A stretch of DNA of 64,000 nt, from assembly GCA_020633465.1 (NCBI GenBank), contig JACKDN010000007.1, positions 315,931 through 379,930 on the forward strand, in the 5' to 3' direction. This document shows positions 17,978-26,480 of the stretch, piece by piece. Under the pieces are notes generated by a model. That model was not told the DNA's origin. It saw only the letters and a program-made list of their open reading frames with translations, and made no database searches. The number at the start of each line of letters is the position of its first letter. The stretch's first letter is position 1. A program made the translations under genes and the position numbers. Source of the DNA: Myxococcales bacterium (GTDB taxonomy: Bacteria; Myxococcota_A; Bradymonadia; UBA7976; UBA1532).

Positions 17978-18652
17978 TCAGGGCGCCTTCTTCATCGCGG
18001 GCGGGGGCGTCGTGGGCGCGGCCGGCTCGGCCGCCGCCTCGGCGGGCACCTTGCCGCCGAGGTCGACCAGCTTGTCGGCCATCTTCTTCAGCAGCGCCTC
18101 GAAGCCGTCCTTGGCGATGATCTTGTTGAACTGCTCGCGGTAGTTCTCCACCAGGCTGACCTCGTCGATGACGATGTCCTCGGCCACCCACACCTTGCCG
18201 TTCTCGGTGGTGAGGTGGAACACCAGCTCGATCTCGGCCTTGCGCGTCTTGGCGATGGCGGTCACCGAGGCGGCCTTGCGGCCCTTCGCCTCTTCGTCCT
18301 CGTAGACGATGGTGTAGTCCTCGTTCGCCGAGCGCACCTGCTTGAGGTAGTTGTGGAACACGAGCTCGCGGAACAGCGCGACGAAGCGCGCCTTCTGCGG
18401 GGCGCTCAGCGTCGGCCAGTGCTTGCGCAGGGCCCGCTCGCTGAGATCCTCGAACTTCATGACCGGGTTGATGATGGCCTTCAGCTTGTCGTTCGAGGCG
18501 GCCTCTTCGGGGGTGCCAGCCTTGACCGGCACGGCCAGCACGTCGCGGACGGCTCGGACCTGCGCCTCGAGGAACTCGGTGGGGGGGCCGGCGTGGGCGA
18601 CGCCCAGGCCAGCGAGCGTCAGCGCCATGGTCGCGCACAGGGTCCGGATCAT
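17978..18652 (-). CDS. MlaC/Ttg2D-type periplasmic phospholipid-binding protein
   Basis: Secreted protein of 224 residues with a clear signal peptide (LCATMALTLAGLGVAHAG). The body fits the MlaC family: FEDLSERALRKHWPTLSAPQKARFVALFRELVFHNYL and the later VWVAEDIVIDEVSLVENYREQFNKII. MlaC carries phospholipids between the outer-membrane lipoprotein and the inner-membrane Mla ABC transporter. The C-terminal tail is Ala/Pro-rich. It lies 59 bases downstream of a TolC-like gene on the same strand, so the two may form an operon, but the MlaE, MlaF and MlaD components are not in the window. Confidence 0.8.
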   Translation of the reverse strand: MIRTLCATMALTLAGLGVAHAGPPTEFLEAQVRAVRDVLAVPVKAGTPEEAASNDKLKAIINPVMKFEDLSERALRKHWPTLSAPQKARFVALFRELVFHNYLKQVRSANEDYTIVYEDEEAKGRKAASVTAIAKTRKAEIELVFHLTTENGKVWVAEDIVIDEVSLVENYREQFNKIIAKDGFEALLKKMADKLVDLGGKVPAEAAAEPAAPTTPPPAMKKAP

Positions 18653-18711
18653 CTCAACTCTCCTCGATGCTCTGTTGGGTGAACGGCCGCGCAGACGCCT
18701 CGGCCCCTACC

Positions 18712-20163
18712 CTATTCATCGGCCGGGCGGGGCACCGCCAGGTCGACACCCACCGTGCGGGACAGGCGGGCCACGGCCAGATTGAACTCGTAGATGGTCT
18801 GCAGATACTTCAGTCGCGCCTTGCTGAACTTCACCAGCGCGTTCAGCACGTCCTCGGCGGTGGTGTCGAGCCCGGCGCCGAAGTTCAGTGTCTTCGACAC
18901 CAGCAGCGCCTTGCCGTCCTTCATCGCGTCCTCGCGGATCACCAGCTCCTTGCGGTAGCGCTCCATCGCGCCGAAGCGCTCGACCACCTCGAGGCGAACC
19001 TTCAACAGAAGCGCCTCGCGCTCCGCGCGCTGCTTGGACAAGGCGGCCTGCGCCTCGCCCAGCTTGCCGATCAGCACGGCGAAGTCGAGGCTGACCTCGG
19101 CGCCGAGCACGACGCCCCAGCTCAGGTAGTTGTAGTTGTCGTCGGCGAAGGGATCGGGGTTGTCCTCGGCGGTGGTGCCCTTGGCGAAGCCGAAGCCGCC
19201 GACCAGCGCGATATCGGGCAGGAAGTCCCTCCACGCCAGATCGACCAGGCTATCGCGCGCCCGCACGGCGGCGCCCAGAGCGCGCAGCTCCGGCCGGCTG
19301 ACCGAGGCCAGCTCGACGTACGCTTCCCGGGAGCGCGGCTCGACGTGTACCGGCTCGAGCTCCAGCGAGTCGAGCTCGAAGGCCTGCCCCAACTCGAAGC
19401 CGGCGGCGAGGCGCAGGCCCTCCCAGGCGACCGCCTCGAGCGACTCGGTCTCGAGCAGGCTGCCCTCGATGTCGGCCCGCTGCAGCCCCAGCTCGCGCAG
19501 ATCGTTGCTGGTGAAGCGCCCCGACTCCTTCTCGAGCTCGCGCTCGATGGTCTGCTTGATGTCGACGATGCGCGACCGCCCATCGCGCAGCACCTCGAGC
19601 GCCGCGTGGGTGAGCTGCGCGCCGTAGTAGGCGCGCTTCACCTCGAAGGCCAGCCCGGCCCGCGCGATGTCGACGCCCGCCTCGCCGATCTCGAGCCCGG
19701 CGCGCGCGGCGCGCTGCCCCGCCTCGACCTTGCCGAACGTGTAGATGGGGAAGGTCAGCCGCGCGCTCGACTTCACCAGGATGCCGATCTCGGTGTCGGC
19801 GGTGATCTGCTCGTCGTCCTCGATGTCCTGGCCGGGGCACGGGACGATGAGCGGCAGCGCGCTCACCGGATCGGTGCCGAACACGCACTCGCGCAGCAGC
19901 CGGCGCTCGGGCAGGGGCGCGAGGACCGCGTCCACCTTCAGCGAGGGCAGCCACGCGTAGTAGGCGCGGTCGAACTTCGCCGAGTAGTCGGCCAGGCCCG
20001 CGCGCGCGATGCGCAGCACCGGGTTGTCGGCCTCGGCCCGCCGCAGGAAGTCCTCGAGGCTCAGGCGCGGGGGCGCCGGCGGCTCGGCCCGCGCCGGGGA
20101 GGCCGCCGCGAGCAGGCAGGCGAGGAGCCCGAGCCCGGCGGCGCGAGGGTGGCGCGGATGCAT
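18712..20163 (-). CDS. TolC-family outer membrane protein
   Basis: Outer membrane efflux channel of 483 residues. A signal peptide (GLLACLLAAASPARA) is followed by the repeat architecture of the TolC/OEP family: LSLEDFLRRAEADNPVLRIARAGL near the N-terminus, a second half beginning LASVSRPELRALGAAVRARD, and long amphipathic helices rich in Glu, Arg and Leu. It starts at ATG 20163 with the signal peptide directly after it. A TTGACA promoter ends so close to the ATG that the transcript could be leaderless. Followed by an MlaC-like gene; no RND or ABC pump genes are adjacent. Confidence 0.8.
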   Translation of the reverse strand: MHPRHPRAAGLGLLACLLAAASPARAEPPAPPRLSLEDFLRRAEADNPVLRIARAGLADYSAKFDRAYYAWLPSLKVDAVLAPLPERRLLRECVFGTDPVSALPLIVPCPGQDIEDDEQITADTEIGILVKSSARLTFPIYTFGKVEAGQRAARAGLEIGEAGVDIARAGLAFEVKRAYYGAQLTHAALEVLRDGRSRIVDIKQTIERELEKESGRFTSNDLRELGLQRADIEGSLLETESLEAVAWEGLRLAAGFELGQAFELDSLELEPVHVEPRSREAYVELASVSRPELRALGAAVRARDSLVDLAWRDFLPDIALVGGFGFAKGTTAEDNPDPFADDNYNYLSWGVVLGAEVSLDFAVLIGKLGEAQAALSKQRAEREALLLKVRLEVVERFGAMERYRKELVIREDAMKDGKALLVSKTLNFGAGLDTTAEDVLNALVKFSKARLKYLQTIYEFNLAVARLSRTVGVDLAVPRPADE

Positions 20164-20169
20164 CGGGAC

Positions 20170-20198
20170 TCGATACGGCGCGCGGTGGCCATTGTCAA
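20170..20198 (-). promoter_or_regulatory. Sigma70-like promoter for TolC-like gene
   Basis: TTGACA (20198-20193), 17 bases, TATCGA (20175-20170) on the minus strand. The expected transcription start falls on or within a base or two of the ATG (20163). Confidence 0.5.
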
Positions 20199-20231
20199 CC
20201 CGGCCGATGGTCGGGCAGCGGGCCTGGCCGC

Positions 20232-20260
20232 TTGCGCGGTCCGGCGCACCTGATTAAGGT
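20232..20260 (+). promoter_or_regulatory. Weak sigma70-like promoter for gene 20285-20584
   Basis: TTGCGC (20232-20237), 17 bases, TAAGGT (20255-20260), ahead of the GTG start at 20285. Partial matches only. Confidence 0.25.
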
Positions 20261-20284
20261 CGCCCGGGGGTCGGGAGGGCGATC

Positions 20285-20584
20285 GTGCCGACGGACTACG
20301 ACAAGGAGTTCGGCCGCTACGTCGAGCGCTTCGAGCGCCTCGTGGGGTCGATCGACATCGGACAGTACGGCCGCTACAAGGGCCGGCTCGTGCGGCGACT
20401 GAGCGAAGGCCAGTTCCGCGACAAGGTCGACGAGTACATGGGCCTCGGTCGCCGCTTCACCGAGATGGTGTCGTCGGGCGACACCATCGACGACGCGCTG
20501 GCGGTCGAGCTCAGGGCCGTCGAGATCGACCTGGTGCTCGAGAAGAGCCTCTTCCTGCCCCTGCCCGGTGTCCAGTCCGCCTGA
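20285..20584 (+). CDS. Hypothetical protein
   Basis: Cytoplasmic protein of 99 residues with no recognised domain. It is charged and mostly helical by eye (FGRYVERFERLVGSIDIGQYGRYKGRLVRRLSEGQFRDKVDEYM), with no signal peptide. The start is GTG 20285. It is divergent from the TolC-like gene and is followed after 31 bases by the MopE-repeat lipoprotein; the two may share a message. The strongly G+C-rich third positions match neighbouring genes, which supports it being real. Confidence 0.6.
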   Translation: MPTDYDKEFGRYVERFERLVGSIDIGQYGRYKGRLVRRLSEGQFRDKVDEYMGLGRRFTEMVSSGDTIDDALAVELRAVEIDLVLEKSLFLPLPGVQSA

Positions 20585-20615
20585 GGACCTCGTCCTCCAG
20601 CCCGAGGAGCCCCGC

Positions 20616-22307
20616 ATGAAGCGCATGGCCTTGCTGGCGTGGGTGGCGATCTTCGCCTGCGCGTGCGACGACGGGGGCGACGACGCCACCGCCGATCCGA
20701 CGCCCGACACGGGCACCCCGGGCATGCTGGCCGACGCCGGCGCCCCCCGGGACGACGCCGCCGCCGGCGCCTGCCAGCCCAGCGACGAGCTGTGCAACGG
20801 CGCCGACGACGACTGCGATGGCGAGACCGACGAAGGCTTCACGCGCCTCGGCAGCGCCTGCGCCACCGGCGTGGGCGCCTGCGCGGTCGAGGACGTCTGG
20901 GTGTGCAGCCCCGACGGACGCTTCGAGGTGTGCGGGGGCGACGCGGCCGATCCCACCGACGAGCTGTGCAACGAGGTCGACGACGACTGCGACGGCGAGA
21001 CGGACGAGGGCTTCGCGCTGCTGGGCGACGCCGAGAACTGCGGCCGCTGCGGCAACGCGTGCGACGCGGCCAACGCCGAGAACCTGTGCGAGCGGGGCGC
21101 CTGCCGCGTGGTGGGCTGCGTCGAGGGCTTCGTCGACGTGAACGACGACGACGCCGACGGCTGCGAGTGTGCGCTGGCCGAGGACGGCCTCGAGGTGGCC
21201 TGCAACGGGCGGGACGACGACTGCGACGGCGCCACCGACGAGGGCTTCGACCTGGGCGCGCCGTGCACCGTCGGCGAGGGCGCGTGCGTCGCCGAGGGCG
21301 TGATCGCCTGCGACGACGCGGGCGCGCTGGGCTGCGACGCCGAGCCGGGCGCGGCGTCGGACGAGGCCTGCAACGGGGTCGACGACGACTGCGACGGCCT
21401 GACCGACGAGGGGCTGCTGGACGCCTTCGACCTCGACGGCGACGGCGCGCTGTTCTGCCCCGAGCTGGACTGCGGCGGCTGCGCCGACGGCGGTGCGTGC
21501 CCGGCGGGCTGCGCCGACCAGGACTGCGCGCCCGACGACCCGGGCCGCGGCCCGACCGTGCGCGAGGTCTGCGACGACGGCATCGACCAGAACTGCGACG
21601 GGCGCGACGCCCCCTGTCAGGTGGCCACCGGCCACATCGACCGGCTCGAGCTGGCCAGCAAGAACGATCCCCACTGCCGCGACGTGACCGGCGACGGCGT
21701 GCCGGACAACGCCTTCGGTGATCCCCTGGTGCTGGCCCTGGCCAACCCCGAGATGGCCCGCTACATCCAGACTGGCTCGCTGTCGATGCTGCCGGTGGCG
21801 CTGGGCCTCGCGCCGCCCATCGAGGACGTGCGCTTCGACCTGGGCGTGGTGCTGGGCCGCCTGACCAACGCGCCGACCGTGTGGGACCTGCTGCCCGAGT
21901 CGGTCGACGCCGACGGCCAGCCCCTGATGCTGTTCCCCAACGCGATCGTGCGCGACGAGGTGCTGACCGCGGGGCCGGGCGACTTCATCCTCGGCTTCCC
22001 CATCGTCGGCCAGCCCCCCCTGCCCTTGCGCGCCAGCGACACCTTGATCACCGCCGGCTTCGCCCTCGAGGACGATGGGCTGCGCGTCGTGGACGGCTGG
22101 CTGTCGGGCGTGGTGACACAGGAGGACTTCGACGCGGCGCTCGTGCTGCTCGACGAGGCCTTCCGCGATCTGGTGCGCGACTTCATCGTGCCCGACGTCG
22201 ATCTCGACGGCGACGGCGTCCCCGAAGCCTACAGCGCGTGCATCAACTTCGACGCCTCGCCCGCCACCGTGCAGGGCTTCCCCGTCGAGGACGCGCCCGA
22301 GCCCTGA
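20616..22307 (+). CDS. Lipoprotein with five MopE-type putative metal-binding repeats
   Basis: Predicted lipoprotein of 563 residues. The ATG at 20616 has GAGGAG upstream; the signal ends at FACAC, which contains two possible lipid-attachment Cys. Four repeats of C-N-x-x-D-D-D-C-D-G-x-T-D-E-G (CNGADDDCDG, CNEVDDDCDG, CNGRDDDCDG, CNGVDDDCDG) and a fifth variant (GIDQNCDGRD) fit the MopE family motif, thought to bind calcium or another metal. Between them are Cys-rich loops (ENCGRCGNACDAANAENLC). The C-terminal 220 residues (HIDRLELASKNDPHCRD onward) form a repeat-free domain I do not recognise. Surface or periplasmic location. A much larger protein with the same motif is at 43182-48358. Confidence 0.8.
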   Translation: MKRMALLAWVAIFACACDDGGDDATADPTPDTGTPGMLADAGAPRDDAAAGACQPSDELCNGADDDCDGETDEGFTRLGSACATGVGACAVEDVWVCSPDGRFEVCGGDAADPTDELCNEVDDDCDGETDEGFALLGDAENCGRCGNACDAANAENLCERGACRVVGCVEGFVDVNDDDADGCECALAEDGLEVACNGRDDDCDGATDEGFDLGAPCTVGEGACVAEGVIACDDAGALGCDAEPGAASDEACNGVDDDCDGLTDEGLLDAFDLDGDGALFCPELDCGGCADGGACPAGCADQDCAPDDPGRGPTVREVCDDGIDQNCDGRDAPCQVATGHIDRLELASKNDPHCRDVTGDGVPDNAFGDPLVLALANPEMARYIQTGSLSMLPVALGLAPPIEDVRFDLGVVLGRLTNAPTVWDLLPESVDADGQPLMLFPNAIVRDEVLTAGPGDFILGFPIVGQPPLPLRASDTLITAGFALEDDGLRVVDGWLSGVVTQEDFDAALVLLDEAFRDLVRDFIVPDVDLDGDGVPEAYSACINFDASPATVQGFPVEDAPEP

Positions 22308-22324
22308 TCCGCCCCCAGCGGGGT

Positions 22325-22338
22325 CCATCTCGAGATGG
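22325..22338. terminator. Palindromic hairpin between convergent genes
   Basis: CCATCTCGAGATGG is a perfect 14-bp palindrome (five-bp stem, TCGA loop) in the 49-bp gap between the MopE-repeat gene and the convergent small gene 22357-22707. No T-run. It may act as a bidirectional transcription end or as a binding site. Confidence 0.35.
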
Positions 22339-22356
22339 GCTCGCTCGACCGCCCGC

Positions 22357-22707
22357 TCAGCGCTGGGGCGGCACCAGGTCGAGGTCGATCTGGCGCAAGG
22401 CCTCGCGGATGACCAGCGACTTGTTGGCGCGCGAGTAGCCGCGGCGCTTCAGCTCGGCCACCAGGCCGGCGAGGCGGTCCTGATCCTCGGTGTAGAGGCT
22501 GACCGACACCACCTTGTAGTGGGTCGGCTTCTCCTTGGCCGGCTGAGCCCCCTCGGTGAGGGGCTTGCCCGTGCGCCGACGGGGGGTGAAGAACTCCTCG
22601 ACGACCGTGTCCTCGTCGGCGAACATGTCGCGGATCCGGCCCACCTCGGGGTCAAGCTCCTGGTCGCTCAACGGCGGCCTCCTCGTCGGTGCTTTCGGTC
22701 TCGGCAC
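22357..22707 (-). CDS. Small protein paired with ParA-like ATPase (ribbon-helix-helix candidate)
   Basis: Protein of up to 116 residues. The C-terminal half looks like a ribbon-helix-helix DNA-binding fold: a strand (YKVVSVSLYTED) followed by two helices (QDRLAGLVAELKRRG, ANKSLVIREALRQI). The N-terminal half is acidic and unrecognised. Two starts are possible: GTG 22707, which overlaps the ParA gene by 56 bases and has AGGAG nearby, or TTG 22671 with AGGAGG at ideal spacing and a 20-base overlap. In ParA systems such small proteins serve as centromere binders or cargo adaptors, so it is probably the partner of the ATPase (inference). Confidence 0.7.
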   Translation of the reverse strand: MPRPKAPTRRPPLSDQELDPEVGRIRDMFADEDTVVEEFFTPRRRTGKPLTEGAQPAKEKPTHYKVVSVSLYTEDQDRLAGLVAELKRRGYSRANKSLVIREALRQIDLDLVPPQR

Positions 22708-23725
22708 ACAGCTCCTCGATGCGCTGGACGAGCGCGCGGTAGTCCTCGGACCCCCGCGAGTCGGGCGCGTACTCGAAGATCGTCTTCTTGTGGCTCGGCG
22801 CCTCCTTGAGGCGCGTGTTCACCCGGATGGGCGGCAGGACGCGGTCCTTGAAGTAGGACCGCAGCGTCTGCACGGCCTCGACCGAGATGCGCGTGCGCAC
22901 GTCGAAGAAGGTGGGCACCACGCCGAGGATGCTGACCGGGTGCAGCAGCAGCTCGTTGACCTTCTTGAGGGTGCGCAGGATCTGCTTCACCCCGACCAAC
23001 GAGAGGTAGTCGCACGACACCGGGATGAGGATGTGGTCGGCGTAGGTCAGCGCGTTCTGGTTCAGCACCGACAGGCTGGGGCCGCAGTCCATGATGACGA
23101 AGTCGTAATTCGTCACCGCCGCCATGCGGTTCGACAGCACCTTGAAGCGATCCCGGGGCGCGTTGACCAGCTTCACCTCGGCCTGCGCCAGGCTGGTGTT
23201 GCTGACCAGCGCGTCGAGGTTCTCGGCCACGTTGACGATGCAGTCGGCCGGGTGCGCGCCATCGACCAGCACGTGGTAGATGTTCTGGCGCGAGCTCAGG
23301 CCCAGCGACACCGCCACGTTGCCCTGCGCGTCGAGGTCGACGAGCAGCACCCGGTGCCCCGCCTCGGCGAGGCCGGCGGCCACGTTGACGCTGGTGGTCG
23401 TCTTGCCGGTGCCGCCCTTCTGGTTCAGCACCGCGATGCGCCGCATGCGCTGGCCCCGCTCGCTGACCACCTGCATCTCGCCGGTGCGGCAGCCGGTCGA
23501 GCAGTAGTAGCGCACCTCGCCGTCGACCTGCGCCTGCTGATAGGCGAACTGCAGCTCGAAGCGGTTGTCGCAGACGTCGCACACCTTCTCGTTGGCCGAC
23601 AGCAGGTGGCGCTCGTGGCAGCGCTGCGAGCAGAAGTAGTGGATGGTCTCCGGCGTGCGCTGGAGCTGATAGGCGAAGCGGAGCTCGAAGGGCTCCTGGC
23701 AGACACTGCAGGTGTGAACACTCAT
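22652..23725 (-). CDS. ParA/Soj-family ATPase with two N-terminal Cys4 zinc fingers
   Basis: Protein of 357 residues. Residues 96-340 are a ParA-type P-loop ATPase: deviant Walker A KGGTGKTT (103-110), Walker A' LLVDLDAQGN and Walker B FVIMDCGPS. Such ATPases position chromosomes, plasmids or large protein clusters. Ahead of it are two repeats of a Cys4 module, CSVCQEPFELRFAYQ...YFCSQRC (C6, C9, C32, C36) and CDVCDNRFELQFAYQ...YYCSTGC (C49, C52, C75, C79), evidently a duplicated zinc ribbon. I know of no standard ParA with this arrangement. The ATG at 23725 was chosen because it begins just before the first finger. A strong promoter is upstream and a ribbon-helix-helix partner follows. Confidence 0.88.
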   Translation of the reverse strand: MSVHTCSVCQEPFELRFAYQLQRTPETIHYFCSQRCHERHLLSANEKVCDVCDNRFELQFAYQQAQVDGEVRYYCSTGCRTGEMQVVSERGQRMRRIAVLNQKGGTGKTTTSVNVAAGLAEAGHRVLLVDLDAQGNVAVSLGLSSRQNIYHVLVDGAHPADCIVNVAENLDALVSNTSLAQAEVKLVNAPRDRFKVLSNRMAAVTNYDFVIMDCGPSLSVLNQNALTYADHILIPVSCDYLSLVGVKQILRTLKKVNELLLHPVSILGVVPTFFDVRTRISVEAVQTLRSYFKDRVLPPIRVNTRLKEAPSHKKTIFEYAPDSRGSEDYRALVQRIEELCAETESTDEEAAVERPGA

Positions 23726-23788
23726 CGCGTGGCTCCGCGTCCCCCGTGTGCGCGCGGGTCGTCCATCGACCCACCCGCCCCTCCGTCG

Positions 23789-23818
23789 CTTATAGAAGCC
23801 GCGATCCGCCAGTGTCAA
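23789..23818 (-). promoter_or_regulatory. Strong sigma70-like promoter for zinc-finger ParA operon
   Basis: TTGACA (23818-23813), 18 bases, TATAAG (23794-23789) on the minus strand, giving a leader of about 55 bases before ATG 23725. Best promoter match in the window. Confidence 0.65.
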
Positions 23819-23909
23819 CGGGTCTGAAGGCCAAAAAGCGACGAGATTTCGAAGGGAAGCAGCGGAACTTGACAGGCGGGCCGAGGCGATCCGCCCCTCG
23901 CGCGTCGGG

Positions 23910-25001
23910 TCAGTCGGGGAAGGCGTAACAGAGGGTCAGCTCGCCGTCCTCGGTGACGCGCATCAGGATGTGATCGTCCCCGGGCGCCTCGCGCTGCGAC
24001 TTGCCCGCGTCGTCGCGATCGGTGCGGTACAGGCCGTCCATGCCGACGGCGTCGAGCAGCCGCTCGACGGTGTCGGCGAAGGGCAGGTTGTCGCGCTGGC
24101 CCGACGAGATGACCGCGTAGCGGTAGCCGTCGTCGTTGGGGAACACCGCGTCGAGGAAGGCCGCGCTGTTCGTCTCGCGCGCCCCGTGGTGGCCCGCCTT
24201 CAGCACGTTGGCCGACAGGTTCGCCCCCTCGCGCAGCAGCTTCTCCTCGAGGCTGAACTCGGTGTCGCCGGTCAGAAGCAGCCGCACGCCGCGGTACTCG
24301 ACCATCAACACCACCGACGAGTCGTTGTCGCTCGAGGCGAACTGATTGGCGCTCACCAGGCGGACGGTGACGTCGCGCCCCCAGCCCTGGCTGGTCGTCG
24401 CGCCGGGCACCGCGGGATCGATGCCCGTCTCGGCCGCCGGGCGAAGCACGGTGATGCCCGGCTCGGCGGCCACCGCGCCCAGCAGGCGCTGGTAGGTCGA
24501 CTGGTCGGGCGCGTCCCGGCCGGGATCGATGTACGTCTCGACCTGATAGTCCTCGAGGATGCGCTCGGCCCCGCCGTAGTGGTCGATGTCGGTGTGCGTC
24601 ACCACCAGGTAGTCGACGCGCCGCCCCGGCCCCCAGCCGCTGCTCTCCATGAAGTCGACGAGCGCCTCGTCGCCGTCGGGCGCGAACGTGCGCGGCGCCT
24701 CGCCGCTGTCGCCCGCGTCGACCAGGATGTCCTTGGCGTTCACGTCGACGATGCCCGGCGTGCGGATCCAGGTGGCGTCCCCCTGCCCCACGTCGACGAA
24801 CGCCACCCACAGGTCGGTGCGCTCGTCCGCGTCGCTGGCGGCGCGGAAGGCCTCCAGCTCGTCGGCGGTGCAGGTGCGCGTCGTGCCGTCCGGCCCCGCC
24901 AGGCTGGGCACCTCGGTGTCCGGACAGCCGGCCTGGGACGCCAGCAGCAGCGCGGCGGCCGCGCCGGCCACCAGGCGGGGGTGGGCCAGCCGGGATCTCA
25001 T
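23910..25001 (-). CDS. ComEC-like metallo-beta-lactamase-fold lipoprotein
   Basis: Lipoprotein of 363 residues (signal ends SQAGC, lipid Cys26) with a metallo-beta-lactamase hydrolase fold. Metal motifs are in order: VDVGQGDATWI, VTHTDIDHYGG (HxDxDH), LLTGDTEFS and KAGHHGARETNS. The opening FVDVGQGD and the set as a whole match the hydrolase domain of ComEC/Rec2, a DNA-uptake protein whose domain is a nuclease candidate, but without ComEC's membrane channel. The ATG overlaps the stop of the lamin-tail lipoprotein (ATGA). It ends the TonB gene run, so it may be exposed on the cell surface or in the periplasm and cleave a phosphodiester substrate (inference). Confidence 0.82.
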   Translation of the reverse strand: MRSRLAHPRLVAGAAAALLLASQAGCPDTEVPSLAGPDGTTRTCTADELEAFRAASDADERTDLWVAFVDVGQGDATWIRTPGIVDVNAKDILVDAGDSGEAPRTFAPDGDEALVDFMESSGWGPGRRVDYLVVTHTDIDHYGGAERILEDYQVETYIDPGRDAPDQSTYQRLLGAVAAEPGITVLRPAAETGIDPAVPGATTSQGWGRDVTVRLVSANQFASSDNDSSVVLMVEYRGVRLLLTGDTEFSLEEKLLREGANLSANVLKAGHHGARETNSAAFLDAVFPNDDGYRYAVISSGQRDNLPFADTVERLLDAVGMDGLYRTDRDDAGKSQREAPGDDHILMRVTEDGELTLCYAFPD

Positions 25002-26422
25002 GGCGCGGGGCAGCCCTCGTGGTGCAGGCCGCCGTTCGCGCAGCGACCCGGCGAGCTCATCAGCTCGGCGTTCAGCGTCGTGTGCTTGCTGAAGGTGGCG
25101 CCGATGCGATCGGGATCCCGGTTGGCGCTCACGCCCTCGTCGATGAGATCCTGCGGCACCTCGAAGGTGTCGAGCACGACGTCGCCCAGCCGCAGCGCGC
25201 CGAACAGCGCGCGCGAGTTGGCCAGCGTGCTGCTGGCGTCGACCATGATCGGGAACTCGGCCTCCGGCGCGACGTCGCCACGATCGTTCGCGTAGGCCGC
25301 CAGCGCGCCGCCCGCCGGCAGGCAGCCGCCGTGGAAGGTGTAGCGCACCTCGGTGGGCTGCTCGCTGCCCGAGCTGTTGACCAGCACCTGCACGCCCTCC
25401 ATCGCCAGCGCCCGATCGCTCAGGTTCACCAGCTCGACGAACTCGTTGTCCCCCTCGGGCGTCGCCGCGTCGACCAGCACCTCGTTGACGATCAGATCGC
25501 CCGCCGCCGGCGGATCGCAGGGCAGCGCGGGCCCCATGTCGGCCGGCGGGCCCATGTCCAGCCGCGGGTTCGGCCCCCCGTCGCCGGGCGGCGGTCCGCC
25601 GTCCGTGGGGGGCGGCCCGCCGTCACCCGGCGGCGGCCCCCCGTCGGGCCCGCCCGGGCCGGGGCCGTCGGCGCAGTCCGCCGCGTAGGTGCCCAGGTTG
25701 GGGCAGCGGCCGGGCGACGCCGGCACGCCGCCGGGGAAGGCCGTGTGCTGCACCAGGCCCTCGTCGCCCAGATCCGGGTTGCGGTTGACGCTCACGCCCG
25801 GGTCGACCAGATCGGCCGAGCCCGCCATCTGGCTGATCACGGTGCCGCCCGAGTCGAGCAGGCGGAAGTCGATGTCGGCGCTGTTGCTGAAGCCGAAGGA
25901 CTTCAGCTCGTAGGTCGGCCGCGGGCTCGGAGTGGGAATCCAGACCCAGTCGGCCTCGTTGGGGAACGCCGCGACCGCGCCGTTGGCCGGCAGGCAGCCG
26001 CCGGTGAACACGACCCGGTCGACCTGGCTCTCGCCGCGCAGCGACGTGATGCGCACGCCGGCGAGGTTGACCGGCTCGTCGCTGATGTTGACCACCTCGA
26101 CGAACTCGCCGTCCTCGGTGGGCTCGCCGTCGGGCAGCACCTCGTTGAGCACCAGCTTGCCGGCGGGATCGGCGCACTGCACCGGCATGCCCGCCTCGTT
26201 CGTGGGCAGGCTGCCGTCGCCGATCGGGCCGCCGTCGCCGCCCCCGCCGCCGTTGCACTCGGCGGGGCTCAGCGGCTTGCAGCTGCAGATGCCCTTGGCG
26301 ACGCACAGCGCCACCTCACAGGGCCCGCAGCTCTTCGAGCAGGGGTCGCCCGTGTTGCACTTGTCCTCGCAGCCGGCGCTCGTGAGCGCCAGCGCGCCGA
26401 GCAGGACCATCGCGTACTTCAT
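24998..26422 (-). CDS. Lipoprotein with two lamin-tail domains
   Basis: Lipoprotein of 474 residues; the signal ends LTSAGC (Cys18). After a Cys-rich stretch (CNTGDPCSKSCGPCEVALC) come two Ig-like lamin-tail domains. The first begins GKLVLNEVLPDGEPTEDGEFVEVVNISD (about residue 92), the second DLIVNEVLVDAATPEGDNEFVELVNLSD (about 310). They are separated by a repetitive Pro/Gly/Asp linker. Bacterial lamin-tail domains are often linked to extracellular or membrane-associated nucleases and hydrolases. It overlaps the ComEC-like hydrolase gene by four bases, which suggests the pair works together. The ATG at 26422 is used because the lipoprotein signal begins there. Confidence 0.82.
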   Translation of the reverse strand: MKYAMVLLGALALTSAGCEDKCNTGDPCSKSCGPCEVALCVAKGICSCKPLSPAECNGGGGGDGGPIGDGSLPTNEAGMPVQCADPAGKLVLNEVLPDGEPTEDGEFVEVVNISDEPVNLAGVRITSLRGESQVDRVVFTGGCLPANGAVAAFPNEADWVWIPTPSPRPTYELKSFGFSNSADIDFRLLDSGGTVISQMAGSADLVDPGVSVNRNPDLGDEGLVQHTAFPGGVPASPGRCPNLGTYAADCADGPGPGGPDGGPPPGDGGPPPTDGGPPPGDGGPNPRLDMGPPADMGPALPCDPPAAGDLIVNEVLVDAATPEGDNEFVELVNLSDRALAMEGVQVLVNSSGSEQPTEVRYTFHGGCLPAGGALAAYANDRGDVAPEAEFPIMVDASSTLANSRALFGALRLGDVVLDTFEVPQDLIDEGVSANRDPDRIGATFSKHTTLNAELMSSPGRCANGGLHHEGCPAP

Positions 26423-26480
26423 CGTCTCCCCCGGGGAAGGCACCGAGCGTCAGGCGGGCAGCATAGCGAACCGGCCCGGT

